DNA of 64,000 nucleotides from Pseudoxanthomonas sp. J31 (GTDB taxonomy: Bacteria; Pseudomonadota; Gammaproteobacteria; Xanthomonadales; Xanthomonadaceae): positions 62,001-126,000 of the forward strand of contig NZ_AZNZ01000001.1 of the NCBI RefSeq assembly GCF_000510725.1, given 5' to 3'. Numbering within the stretch: position 1 is the stretch's first letter; each line of letters opens with the position of its first letter. Both the position numbers and the translations under genes were made by a program. This document shows positions 50,899 to 59,541 of the stretch, piece after piece. The notes under the pieces were generated by a model. That model ran no database searches, had not been told where the DNA came from, and was given only the letters and a program-made list of their open reading frames with translations.

Positions 50899-51519
50899 TC
50901 AGCCGAGGGCGATCCCGGCCGCTTCCAGCGCGCTGCGGGTCGGCGCGTCGCCGTCCGGGGCCACCGGCCGGGTCAGCTCCCACAGGAAGCGGACGCGGAA
51001 GCCGGCGGCTGCCGCGTCCTGCGCGGTCCACAGCACGCAGTAGTCGCGCGCCAGGCCGCATACGTGCACCTCGTCGATGCCGCGTTCGCGCAGCCAGCCG
51101 GCCAGGCCGGTGGCCGGGCGGCTGCCGCCGGGGCCATGGTTCTCGCGGAACGCACTGTAGGAATCCACCTGCGGCCGGGTGCCCTTGCGCAGCACCAGGT
51201 CGGCCGCGCTCCAGTCCACCCGCGGGTCCAGCGCGGCGCCGGGCGTGCCCTGCACGCAGTGGTCCGGCCACAGGGTCTGTGGCTGGCCGTGCAGTTCGAC
51301 CTGCTCGAACGCTTGGCGACCGGGATGGGCGCTGGCGAAGGAAGCGTGCCCGCGCGGGTGCCAGTCCTGGGTGGCGACCACGGTGCGGTAGCTGCGCGAG
51401 CGCAGCAGCGCATCGATGGCCGGGACGATGGCATCGCCCTCGTGGCAGGGCAGGGCGCCGCCGGGCATGAAGTCCGGCTGCAGGTCGACGACGATCAGGG
51501 CGGTGGTGTCGGGATGCAT
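50899..51519 (-). CDS. pncA: Nicotinamidase/pyrazinamidase
   Basis: This 206-residue amidase converts nicotinamide to nicotinate for NAD salvage. The isochorismatase-fold triad is visible: Asp in LIVVDLQPDF (about 12), Lys in LVLRKGT, and Cys in CGLARDYCVLWTA. Metal ligands are in TQDWHPRGHASF (Asp and two His). The start at MHPDTTALIVVD gives the standard family N-terminus; longer readings are not conserved. It is followed by the class I aldolase gene upstream on the same strand direction after 87 bases and converges with the chemoreceptor. Confidence 0.93.
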   Translation of the reverse strand: MHPDTTALIVVDLQPDFMPGGALPCHEGDAIVPAIDALLRSRSYRTVVATQDWHPRGHASFASAHPGRQAFEQVELHGQPQTLWPDHCVQGTPGAALDPRVDWSAADLVLRKGTRPQVDSYSAFRENHGPGGSRPATGLAGWLRERGIDEVHVCGLARDYCVLWTAQDAAAAGFRVRFLWELTRPVAPDGDAPTRSALEAAGIALG

Positions 51520-51568
51520 CACGGGGAACCGGGCCTGCCGCGGCATGCGGCGGGCCTGCAATGATGCC

Positions 51569-51594
51569 GCGGATGCCCCGCGCGGGGCATCCGC
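51569..51594 (-). terminator. Hairpin after/around aldolase-pncA junction
   Basis: GCGGATGCCCCG-CG-CGGGGCATCCGC is a perfect 12-bp inverted repeat, 13 bases downstream of the aldolase stop. It lacks a T-run and may separate the aldolase and pncA transcripts. Confidence 0.55.
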
Positions 51595-51606
51595 CCGCGC
51601 GCGGCC

Positions 51607-52500
51607 TCAGGCGATCGAGGCGCGGTAGATCGACTCGATCGAGGCATCGAGGGCCTGGTTGAACTCCTCGTCGCACTGCTGCGCGCCCAGGCCCTCGGTC
51701 AGGGCGCGGCTGAAGCTGGCGATCACGCCCGGGTTGCGGGCGAGCCTGGCGTTGGCCTCCTCGCGGCTGTAGCCGCCGGACAGGGCCACGACCTTCAGCA
51801 CCGACGGATGCGCGACCAGCTCGGCGAAATAGCCGTCGATGCTGGGCAGGGTCAGCTTGAGCATCACCGGGGTGGCGGCGTCGATCGTGTCCAGGCGCTG
51901 CAGCAGGCCGCGCTTGAGCTCGGCCTCGATCGCCTCCTTGTCGGCGGCCTTGATGTCCACCTCCGGCTCGACGATCGGCACCAGCCCGGCGGCCAGTACC
52001 TTGCGCGCCAGCTCGAACTGCTGGTCCAGCACCGCGGCGATGCCGGCGGGGTTGTTGGCCTTGATCACGGAGCGCTCCTTGGTGCCGAACACGCCCTTGG
52101 CCTTGGCCCGCGCCAGCAGCTCTTCAAGCCCGGGGATCGGCTTCATCAGCTGCACGCCGCCGTCCTCGGCCTCCAGGCCCTTGTCGATCTTCAGGAACGG
52201 CACCACCTGCTTGCGCTCCCACAGGAAGCGCGCCGCCTCCTCGCCGGCGAAGCGGTCGTCCAGGGTGCGCTCGAACAGGATGGCACCGAGGATGCGCCTG
52301 CCGTCGAAGGCCGGGCTGGTGACGATGCGCTCGCGCATGCGGTGCACCAGGGCGAACATCTCGGCTTCGTTGGCGTAGGCCGACTCGTCGATGCCGTACA
52401 GCTTCAACGCCTTGGGCGTACTGCCGCCGCTCTGGTCGAGCGCGGCGATGAAACCCTGGCCTGAAGCAATGCGGTCACGCTGTTCGCGGTTGATGGTCAC
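51607..52500 (-). CDS. fda: Fructose-bisphosphate aldolase, class I
   Basis: This 297-residue enzyme splits fructose 1,6-bisphosphate into triose phosphates in glycolysis and gluconeogenesis. It is the short, bacterial class I (Schiff-base) type: GFIAALDQSGGSTPKAL at about 17-33, LFERTLD, VPFLKIDKGL, IVEPEVDIK, and the lysine in TPVMLKLTLPSIDGYF that forms the Schiff base. ALSGGYSREEANARL holds the phosphate-binding glycines. It is transcribed on the minus strand in front of pncA; a 12-bp hairpin separates the two. Confidence 0.94.
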   Translation of the reverse strand: MTINREQRDRIASGQGFIAALDQSGGSTPKALKLYGIDESAYANEAEMFALVHRMRERIVTSPAFDGRRILGAILFERTLDDRFAGEEAARFLWERKQVVPFLKIDKGLEAEDGGVQLMKPIPGLEELLARAKAKGVFGTKERSVIKANNPAGIAAVLDQQFELARKVLAAGLVPIVEPEVDIKAADKEAIEAELKRGLLQRLDTIDAATPVMLKLTLPSIDGYFAELVAHPSVLKVVALSGGYSREEANARLARNPGVIASFSRALTEGLGAQQCDEEFNQALDASIESIYRASIA

Positions 52501-52668
52501 GGCTGTTCCCTTGGCTAGGTTCGGGGGCCGACGATCTTAGCCGCCGGCCCGTAAGCGCGACGTGCCGCCGGCGCCAGACAACGCTGTCAGCGCGGCGCCT
52601 GCACACCGACATGTGGGCGATCTCGTGCAACATGTCCGCCCGCGCCAAGCCTTCCGCCGCCGTCCCCG

Positions 52669-53523
52669 ATGTCCGTCCAGGCCGCCACCGCCCCACCCCC
52701 CGCCGCCGCGGCACAGGCCGCGCTGGCCGCGTTCCTCGCCCGCCACCGCCGCCTGTTCGTGCTCACCGGCGCCGGGATCAGCACCGGTTCCGGCATCCCC
52801 GACTACCGCGACGCCGACGGCGCCTGGAAGCGCACGCCGCCGATCACCCTGCAGGCCTTCACCGGCGACGGCCACACCCGCCGCCGTTACTGGGCTCGTA
52901 GCCTGGCCGGCTGGGCGCCGTTCGCCGCGGCCCGGCCCAATGCCGCCCACCACGCCCTGGCGGAACTGCAGCGCAAGGGCCGGGTCGCCCGGCTGCTGAC
53001 CCAGAACGTGGACGGCCTGCACCAGCGCGCCGGCAGCACCGGGGTGATCGACCTGCACGGGCGCCTGGACCACGTGGCGTGCCTGGGTTGCGGCCTGCGC
53101 CTGCCGCGCGCCGGCTTCCAGCAGCAGCTGCTGGCGTGCAATCCCGGCTGGGACGCGCACCTGGCCGCGGTGGCGCCGGACGGCGACGCCGACCTGGAAG
53201 GCGTGGACTTCGCCGCCTTCCAGGTGCCGGACTGCCCGGCCTGCGGCGGCATGCTCAAGCCGGACGTGGTGTTCTTCGGCGAGAGCGTGCCCCGCGCCCG
53301 GGTCGAGGAGGCCACCGCCGCCTTGCACGACAGCGACGCGCTGCTGGTGGTCGGCTCCTCGCTGATGGTCTGGTCCGGCTTCCGCTTCGCGCGGATGGCG
53401 GCCGAGGCCGGCATCCCCCTGGCCATCCTCAACCGCGGCCGCACCCGCGCCGACGGGCTGGAGGCGGCCAGGCTGGAAGCCGACTGCGCCCGGGTCCTGC
53501 CGGAGCTGGTCGCCGCGTTGTGA
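52669..53523 (+). CDS. Sirtuin (Sir2-family NAD-dependent deacylase)
   Basis: This 284-residue NAD-dependent deacylase resembles the class II (SIRT4-like) bacterial group. Motifs: LTGAGISTGSGIPDYRD at about 33-49, LLTQNVDGLHQRAGS, the catalytic His in DLHGRLD, zinc cysteines CLGCGLRLP and CPACGGMLKPDVVFFGE, and VVGSSLMV near the end. It removes acyl groups from lysines or has ADP-ribosyl-transfer activity. The 168-base spacer upstream (52501-52668) contains an inverted repeat GACATGT/ACATGTC spaced 22 bases apart (52608, 52630), whose function is unknown. Confidence 0.94.
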   Translation: MSVQAATAPPPAAAAQAALAAFLARHRRLFVLTGAGISTGSGIPDYRDADGAWKRTPPITLQAFTGDGHTRRRYWARSLAGWAPFAAARPNAAHHALAELQRKGRVARLLTQNVDGLHQRAGSTGVIDLHGRLDHVACLGCGLRLPRAGFQQQLLACNPGWDAHLAAVAPDGDADLEGVDFAAFQVPDCPACGGMLKPDVVFFGESVPRARVEEATAALHDSDALLVVGSSLMVWSGFRFARMAAEAGIPLAILNRGRTRADGLEAARLEADCARVLPELVAAL

Positions 53524-53622
53524 GGCGGCGGTGCGGATCGCGCGACGCTGCGATCCGGCCACGGCCTTGCAGCGCCACCGCGGTGGGGCTGCAATGCGGG
53601 GCCCACCGGTAACCGCCTCGCC

Positions 53623-54717
53623 ATGAGCCAGCTGTTCACCCCGCTCCACCTCGGTCCCCTGCAACTGCGCAACCGCATCGTGGTCGCGCCCATGTGCCAG
53701 TACTCGGCGCACGACGGCGTGGCCTCGGACTGGCACCACATCCACCTCGGCAACCTGGCCCTGTCTGGCGCCGGCCTGCTGATCCTGGAAGCGACCGCGG
53801 TGCAGGCCAACGGCCGCATCACCCATGCCGACCTGGGCCTGTGGAACGACGACCAGGAGGCGGCGCTGGCCGCGCTGCTGGCCTCGCTGCGGCGCTGGTC
53901 GCCGATGCCGCTGGGCATCCAGCTGGCGCATGCCGGACGCAAGGCCTCCACCGCGCGGCCGTGGGAGGGCGGCGGCCCGATCGCCGCCGGCGAGCCGGGC
54001 GGCTGGACCACGGTGGCCCCTTCCGCCCTGCCGTATGCCGGAGACCACCCCCTGCCGCAGGCGCTGGACGCGGCCGGCATCGATGCCCTGGTCGAGGCCT
54101 TCGTGGCCTCGGCGTGCCGCGCCGCGCGCCTCGGCCTGGACTTGGTCGAGCTGCACGCCGCGCACGGCTACCTGCTGCACCAGTTCCTGTCGCCGCTGAG
54201 CAACCACCGCGACGACGCCTACGGCGGCAGCCTGGAGAACCGCATGCGCCTTCCGCTGCGGGTGTTCGATGCAGTGCGCGCGGCACTGCCGGAGCAGGTG
54301 GCGCTGGGCATGCGCATCTCCGCCAGCGACTGGGTCGAGGGCGGCTGGGACCTGGAGCAGAGCATCGTCCTGGCGCGGGAACTGGACGCGCGCCGCTGCC
54401 ACTTCATCCACGTCTCCAGCGGCGGCCTGGATCCGCGCCAGCAGATCGCCGTGGGACCGGGCTACCAGGTGCCGTTCGCCGCGGCGATCCGCGGCCAGGT
54501 GCGCATGCCGGTGATCGCGGTGGGCCTGATCACCGAAGCGCGCCAGGCCGAGGCCATCGTCGCCGGCGGCCAGGCCGATGCCGTGGCCCTGGCCCGCGGC
54601 ATGCTCTACGACCCGCGCTGGCCCTGGCATGCCGCCGCCGAGCTGGGGGCGAAGGTGCACGCACCGCCGCAGTACCTGCGCTGCGAGCCGCACGGGGCGC
54701 GCGGCCTGTTCGGCTGA
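53623..54717 (+). CDS. Old yellow enzyme family NADH:flavin oxidoreductase (YqjM/NamA-like)
   Basis: This 364-residue FMN enzyme reduces the double bond of electrophilic enones with NAD(P)H. Characteristic stretches: VVAPMCQYSAHDG near 22-34 (YqjM-type Cys), HAGRKAST with the FMN-contacting residues, and the phenol-binding pair in LHAAHGYLLHQFLSPLSNHRDDAYGG, then VSSGGLDPRQQIA. The later RGMLYDPRWPWHAAAELG is also conserved. It is a stand-alone gene following sir2 by 99 bases; it may aid stress defence. The start is the ATG directly before the family start (MSQLFTPLHLGPLQLRNR). Confidence 0.94.
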   Translation: MSQLFTPLHLGPLQLRNRIVVAPMCQYSAHDGVASDWHHIHLGNLALSGAGLLILEATAVQANGRITHADLGLWNDDQEAALAALLASLRRWSPMPLGIQLAHAGRKASTARPWEGGGPIAAGEPGGWTTVAPSALPYAGDHPLPQALDAAGIDALVEAFVASACRAARLGLDLVELHAAHGYLLHQFLSPLSNHRDDAYGGSLENRMRLPLRVFDAVRAALPEQVALGMRISASDWVEGGWDLEQSIVLARELDARRCHFIHVSSGGLDPRQQIAVGPGYQVPFAAAIRGQVRMPVIAVGLITEARQAEAIVAGGQADAVALARGMLYDPRWPWHAAAELGAKVHAPPQYLRCEPHGARGLFG

Positions 54718-54780
54718 GGCGGCGGTAACAGCTGCAACCGCCGCGCGCGCCGGCCGTGGCTCGCATACCATGGCCGGCCT

Positions 54781-55632
54781 ATGCGCCACGACTACATCCT
54801 CGCCCTCTCCTGCCCGGACCGTACCGGCATCGTCTACCGCGTTTCCGGCCTGCTGTTCGGCCAGGGCTGCAACATCCTCGACGCCCAGCAGTTCGGCGAC
54901 GAGGAGACCGGCCGCTTCTTCCTGCGCGTGCACTTCGACCTGCCCGCGCCGGAGGCGTACCCGGCGCTGATCGAGCGCTTCGGCCACCTGGCGGCGGAAT
55001 TCGGCATGGACTGGCAGGTGCACGACGCGCGCCGCCGCGCGCGGTTGCTGGTGCTGGTCAGCAAGCAGGGCCACTGCCTCAACGACCTGCTGTTCCGCGC
55101 CCACAGCGGCCAGCTCAACGTGGACATCGCCGCGGTGGTCTCCAACCACCCCGACTTCGCCGCGTTGTCGGCCTCCTACGGGGTGCCGTTCCACCACCTG
55201 CCGGTGGACAACGGGAACCGCCCGCGGCAGGAGCAGGCGATCCTGGACCTGGTCGAGCGCGAACGGGTCGACCTGGTGGTGCTGGCGCGCTACATGCAGA
55301 TCCTCTCGCCGCGCATGTGCGAGGCGCTGGCCGGGCGCGCGATCAACATCCACCACAGCTTCCTGCCCAGCTTCAAGGGCGCCCAGCCCTACCACCAGGC
55401 GCACGCGCGCGGGGTCAAGATCATCGGCGCCACCGCGCACTACGTGACCCCGGACCTGGACGAGGGCCCGATCATCGAGCAGGACGTGGCCCGGGTGGAC
55501 CACGCCATGACCCCGCGCGACCTGATCCGCGTCGGCAGCGACATCGAATCGCAGGTGCTGGCACGTGCGGTGCGCCGCCACGTCGAGCACCGCATCCTGC
55601 TCAACGGCCACAAGACCGTCGTCTTCCGCTGA
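54781..55632 (+). CDS. purU: Formyltetrahydrofolate deformylase
   Basis: This 283-residue enzyme hydrolyses 10-formyltetrahydrofolate to formate, balancing one-carbon pools. It has an N-terminal ACT domain (MRHDYILALSCPDRTGIVYRVSGLL, then GCNILDAQQFGDEETG) and a C-terminal formyl-transferase domain with INIHHSFLPSFKGAQPYHQAHARG and GATAHYVTPDLDEGPIIEQD. The His in HHSF and the Asp in the last segment are the catalytic pair. It is 63 bases after the OYE gene. Confidence 0.95.
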   Translation: MRHDYILALSCPDRTGIVYRVSGLLFGQGCNILDAQQFGDEETGRFFLRVHFDLPAPEAYPALIERFGHLAAEFGMDWQVHDARRRARLLVLVSKQGHCLNDLLFRAHSGQLNVDIAAVVSNHPDFAALSASYGVPFHHLPVDNGNRPRQEQAILDLVERERVDLVVLARYMQILSPRMCEALAGRAINIHHSFLPSFKGAQPYHQAHARGVKIIGATAHYVTPDLDEGPIIEQDVARVDHAMTPRDLIRVGSDIESQVLARAVRRHVEHRILLNGHKTVVFR

Positions 55633-55716
55633 AGCGCAGCCTTCATGGCGCCGGCAGGGGCGCCGTTCCGTGCGGGCGTCGCCGGCATGCACCGCAGCTA
55701 TTCCGTGGGCCATCCC

Positions 55717-55734
55717 GTACGCATGCGTGCGTAC
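55717..55734. repeat. 18-base palindromic inverted repeat in front of TBDR 3
   Basis: GTACGCA-TGCG-TGCGTAC is a perfect inverted repeat; with one bulge it extends to CCCGTACGCA...TGCGTACCGGG. It lies 85 bases past the purU stop and 197 bases before TBDR 3. It could be an operator, for example for the TetR-type regulator, or a terminator for purU. Confidence 0.5.
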
Positions 55735-55853
55735 CGGGCGCGCCTGCGCGGGCGCCACCGGACGCCTGCGGATTGTCGCAGTGCAGCAGCAAGCTCCTGA
55801 TCCAAAAGCGGTTTCCGGACCAGAAAAAATATTCACACAGCCGTGAGTGAGTG

Positions 55854-55882
55854 TTGACAGCGCCGTTTCCGCCTTGCAGTAT
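55854..55882 (+). promoter_or_regulatory. Predicted sigma70-type promoter of the TBDR 3 operon
   Basis: TTGACA at 55854 is a consensus -35 box. CAGTAT at 55877, 17 bases downstream, is a weak -10. It lies 49 bases before the TBDR 3 start, with GGGAGGGG before the ATG. The 298-base spacer 55633-55930 otherwise shows only the inverted repeat. Confidence 0.55.
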
Positions 55883-55930
55883 CCGGGCACGCTTTCGTGC
55901 TTAACCGGCAATCCTTGGGAGGGGATCCGC

Positions 55931-58219
55931 ATGGCAAGTCGTCTGGTCGCGTCCGCATACGTGGCAACGTTGCTCGCTTTACCTGTTTCCGCCCTGGCGC
56001 AGGCCACCGGCCAGGCGCTGGAATCGCGGTCCCAGCCTGGCGGCGCCCAGGAACTGGACGCCATCGTGGTCACCGCGACCCGCCGCAGCGAGAAGCTGCA
56101 GGACGTGCCGCTGAGCGTGACCGTGCTCGGCCAGGAACAGCTCGATGCCAAGGGCATCGTCGGCTACGAGGGCCTGGCCCATGAAACCCCGGGCGTGGTG
56201 CTCAACCGCCCCAGTGCGAACTTCAACAACTTCACCGCGCGCGGCATCGCCACCAACGGCTACAACGCCAACCTGCAGAGCACGGTGGCGATCTACATCG
56301 ACGAACTGCCGATCTCGGCCAATGGCAACTCGACCGTGCTCGACCCGAGCCTGTACGACGTCGAGCGCATCGAGTTCCTGCGCGGCCCGCAGGGCACGCT
56401 GTTCGGCTCCGGCTCGCTGGCCGGCGCGCTGCGCATCCTGACCCACGCGCCCGACCCCAACGCCTTCGACGCCTCGTTCCTGGCCGACGTCGGCGTCACC
56501 GGTTCCAGCTCGCTGCGCCAGCGCTACAACGCGATGGTCAACATCCCGCTGGCGCAGGACACCATGGCCCTGCGCGTGGTCGGCTTCTCGCGCAACGAGG
56601 ACGGCTACATCGACAACCTCGGCACCGGCGTCAAGGACGCCAACGTGCTCAAGGCCTGGGGCGGCCGCGCCACCCTGCTGTGGGAGCCGACCGACCGCTT
56701 CTCCGCGCAGGTGCGCCTGTCGCGCGAGGAGAGCACGCCGGAGGATTCCTCGCTGACCAACCCCGACCTCGGCCGGGACAAGCGCTACTCCGACCGTCCC
56801 GACATGTTCAACGGGACGATGGACAACTACAACCTGACCCTGGACTACCAGTTCGACGGCGCCCACCTGACCAGCTCCTCGACCTGGTCGGACTACGACG
56901 CGGCGTTCAACGTGGACCTGGCCGGCACCTACGGCCAGGCCTTCGCGTTCGCCCTGGACGCGCCGTTCAACAGCAAGACCTTCGTCCAGGAAGTGCGCCT
57001 GGTGTCCGACACCGGTGGCCGGTTCGAGTGGGTGCTCGGCGGCTTCCACTTCAAGCGCGACCGCGACGTCTACTTCGGCTACCGCTCCAACGAGGAATTC
57101 CTGCAGCGCAGCGGCATCACCGGCCTGCCGGACGAGTACTACCTGCGCTTCCTCAGCACCGACGTGTCAAAGGAGCAGGCGCTGTTCGGCCAGCTGACCT
57201 ACCACTTCAACGACGACTTCTGGGCCACCCTGGGCCTGCGCTACGGCAGCACCCAGGCCCAGGCCTTCACCGCCGCCGGCGGCTACAACAGCGACTACCT
57301 CACCCAGGCCTACCTGTACGCCTTCTTCGGCATCCCCGGCGGCCCGGTCACGATCACCCCGGTCGAGGCCGCCACCGGCGCGAAGGCCAAGGAAACCGGC
57401 CCGTCGTACCGGCTCAGCGCTTCCTGGCGCCCGGTGCCGTCGGTCACCACCTACGCTGCGGTCGCCACCGGCTTCCGCGCGCCGGTGGTCAATGCCCGCG
57501 CCGGATCGGTCAGCACCATCGACCCGGACGACCTGGTCATCCCCTACGGCGCCGACTCGGACAAGCTCATCAACTACGAGCTGGGCATGAAGGGCAGCTG
57601 GCTCGACGGCCGCCTGGCCGCCAACCTGGCGCTGTACTACGTCGACTGGAACGACATCCAGGTGCAGGCCAACCGCGTCTCCGACCAGGTCCAGTTCGCC
57701 ACCAACATCGGCGGGGCCTACAGCCGTGGCCTGGAGTTCGAGCTGATGGCCATGCCGAACATGGACTGGACGATCGCACTGAACGGCTCGTTCAACCGCG
57801 CCCGGGTCGATGAACTGACCCCGCAGGAGGCCGCGATTTCCGGCACTGTCCTCGGCGCGCGCCTGGCCGCGCCGGAGTTCAGCGCCTCGCTGGTCACCAG
57901 CTACCGCTTCGACTTCATCCGCGGCTCGGAGGGCAATGCCTCGCTGGCGATCGTCCACGTCGGCGACTTCCCCGGACAGTTCCAGTACGTGCCCGGCCAG
58001 CCGGGCGTGGTCAGCCCGACCTTCGACTACACCGACGCGTACACCGTGGTGAACGCCAATGTCGCCGCCGCGTTCGACAAGTACACGGTGGGCCTGTACG
58101 TGGAGAACCTGTTCGACGACCGTTCGGTGACCTACGTGCATCCGGAGGCGTTCCTTGACGGCCGCTACGCGCTGGTGCGGCCGCGCACCGTCGGCGTGCG
58201 CGTGGGGTACCGGTTCTGA
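55931..58219 (+). CDS. TonB-dependent receptor, first gene of ester-utilisation operon
   Basis: This 762-residue outer-membrane receptor takes up a ligand, here probably a hydrophobic or aromatic ester. Signal peptide 1-24 (ALAQA), TonB box ELDAIVVTATRRSEKLQDVPLS at about 41-62, plug segments TARGIATNGYNANLQSTVAIYIDELP and RIEFLRGPQGTLFGSGSLAGALRIL, and a barrel ending VRVGYRF. It resembles the FecA/CirA-like receptors of sphingomonads and xanthomonads rather than the large pectin type. The MFS start overlaps its stop (TGATG). A promoter-like sequence and an 18-base palindrome lie upstream. Confidence 0.93.
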   Translation: MASRLVASAYVATLLALPVSALAQATGQALESRSQPGGAQELDAIVVTATRRSEKLQDVPLSVTVLGQEQLDAKGIVGYEGLAHETPGVVLNRPSANFNNFTARGIATNGYNANLQSTVAIYIDELPISANGNSTVLDPSLYDVERIEFLRGPQGTLFGSGSLAGALRILTHAPDPNAFDASFLADVGVTGSSSLRQRYNAMVNIPLAQDTMALRVVGFSRNEDGYIDNLGTGVKDANVLKAWGGRATLLWEPTDRFSAQVRLSREESTPEDSSLTNPDLGRDKRYSDRPDMFNGTMDNYNLTLDYQFDGAHLTSSSTWSDYDAAFNVDLAGTYGQAFAFALDAPFNSKTFVQEVRLVSDTGGRFEWVLGGFHFKRDRDVYFGYRSNEEFLQRSGITGLPDEYYLRFLSTDVSKEQALFGQLTYHFNDDFWATLGLRYGSTQAQAFTAAGGYNSDYLTQAYLYAFFGIPGGPVTITPVEAATGAKAKETGPSYRLSASWRPVPSVTTYAAVATGFRAPVVNARAGSVSTIDPDDLVIPYGADSDKLINYELGMKGSWLDGRLAANLALYYVDWNDIQVQANRVSDQVQFATNIGGAYSRGLEFELMAMPNMDWTIALNGSFNRARVDELTPQEAAISGTVLGARLAAPEFSASLVTSYRFDFIRGSEGNASLAIVHVGDFPGQFQYVPGQPGVVSPTFDYTDAYTVVNANVAAAFDKYTVGLYVENLFDDRSVTYVHPEAFLDGRYALVRPRTVGVRVGYRF

Positions 58220-59541
58220 TGGCCGCGCTTCCGGCCAGCCAGGCGATGCCCGGCGCGCAGCCCGCGCGACCGGGCGCGCGGGCATGGATCGTGCTGGCGA
58301 TCCTGTGCCTGGTCTACGTGCTGAACTTCCTCGACAGGCAGCTGCTGTCGATCCTGGCCAAGCCCATCCAGGACGAACTGGGGGTCACCGACTCCCAGCT
58401 CGGCCTGATCGGCGGCCTGTACTTCGCGATGTTCTACTGCATCCTGGCGATCCCGGTCGGCTGGCTGGCCGACCGCACCAACCGGGTGCGGGTGCTGGCG
58501 TTCTCCTGCGCGTTGTGGAGCGCGGCCACCGCCGCCTGCGGCATGGCCTCCTCGTATCCGCAGCTGGCGCTGGCGCGGATGACCGTCGGCGTCGGCGAGG
58601 CCGGCGGCGTGCCGCCGTCGTACGCGATCATTTCCGACTATTTCCCGCCGGGCATGCGCGGCACCGCGCTGAGCCTGTTCAACCTCGGCCCGCCGATAGG
58701 CCAGGCCTTGGGCGTGGCCTTCGGCGCCTCGATCGCCGCGGCCTACTCCTGGCGCCTGGCGTTCATCTGGGTCGGCGTGGTCGGGGTGGTGACCGCGCTG
58801 GTGGTGTGGCTGGTGGTGCGCGAGCCGCGCAAGGGCGGGCTGGATGCCGCGCCCGGAGCGGTGGCTGCCGCCGCCGAGCCGGCTCCGCCGTTCTGGCGCA
58901 CCTGCCGCGAGTACTTCGCCAACCCGGTGCTGCGCGGCATGGCCCTGGCCTGCGGCGCGACCCAGTTCATCACCTACGCCGTGCTCAACTTCACCGTGCT
59001 GTTCCTGATGCGCGAGAAGGGCATGGCGCTGGAGCAGGTGGCGGTGTGGTACGCGCTGGTGATCGGCACCGGCATCTGCGCCGGCATGTTCGCCTCGGGC
59101 CGCCTGATCGACCGTCTGTCACGGAAGTCGAAGACCGCCTACGCCTACCTGCCGGCCGCCGGCCTCGCCCTTGCGATGCCGCTGTTCGCCCTGTTCGTGT
59201 GGGCCGACCGCTGGCCGCTGGCGCTGGCCTTCCTGTTGCTGCCGACCGGACTGAACTACTTCTACCTGTCGCCGGCGGTGACCCTGGTGCAGGAGGAAGT
59301 GCGACCGAACCAGCGCGTGCTCTCCGGCGCGCTGCTGCTGCTGGTGATGAACCTGATCGGCCTGGGCCTCGGCCCGGCCTACCTGGGCATGGCCAGCGAC
59401 TTCTTCCGTGCCAGCCACCCGGACAACTCGCTGCAGATGGCGTTCTACACCCTGATCCCGTTCTACCTGCTGGCGGTGGGCATGTTCCTGCGGCTGGCGC
59501 GCACCATCCGACTCCAGGCTTCGCAGGAGACCACCCCGTGA
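58219..59541 (+). CDS. Spinster-type MFS transporter
   Basis: This 440-residue inner-membrane major facilitator has about 12 helices. Its spinster-family features are FLDRQLLSILAKPIQDELGVTDSQLGLI near 37-64, WLADRTNRVRVLAF with the helix 2-3 loop, GVGEAGGVPPSYAIISDYFPPGMRGTALS, and a central cytoplasmic loop. These transporters carry lipids, fatty acids or aromatic acids. It is between the TBDR (1-base overlap) and the esterase (GTGA overlap), so the three form one translation-coupled unit; it probably moves the ligand from periplasm to cytoplasm. Confidence 0.93.
   Translation: MAALPASQAMPGAQPARPGARAWIVLAILCLVYVLNFLDRQLLSILAKPIQDELGVTDSQLGLIGGLYFAMFYCILAIPVGWLADRTNRVRVLAFSCALWSAATAACGMASSYPQLALARMTVGVGEAGGVPPSYAIISDYFPPGMRGTALSLFNLGPPIGQALGVAFGASIAAAYSWRLAFIWVGVVGVVTALVVWLVVREPRKGGLDAAPGAVAAAAEPAPPFWRTCREYFANPVLRGMALACGATQFITYAVLNFTVLFLMREKGMALEQVAVWYALVIGTGICAGMFASGRLIDRLSRKSKTAYAYLPAAGLALAMPLFALFVWADRWPLALAFLLLPTGLNYFYLSPAVTLVQEEVRPNQRVLSGALLLLVMNLIGLGLGPAYLGMASDFFRASHPDNSLQMAFYTLIPFYLLAVGMFLRLARTIRLQASQETTP

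Noticed and set aside
52608-52636. GACATGT inverted repeat before the sirtuin gene as an operator
   Set aside because: It is only seven bases per arm with a 15-base gap and occurs once; not enough to call a site.
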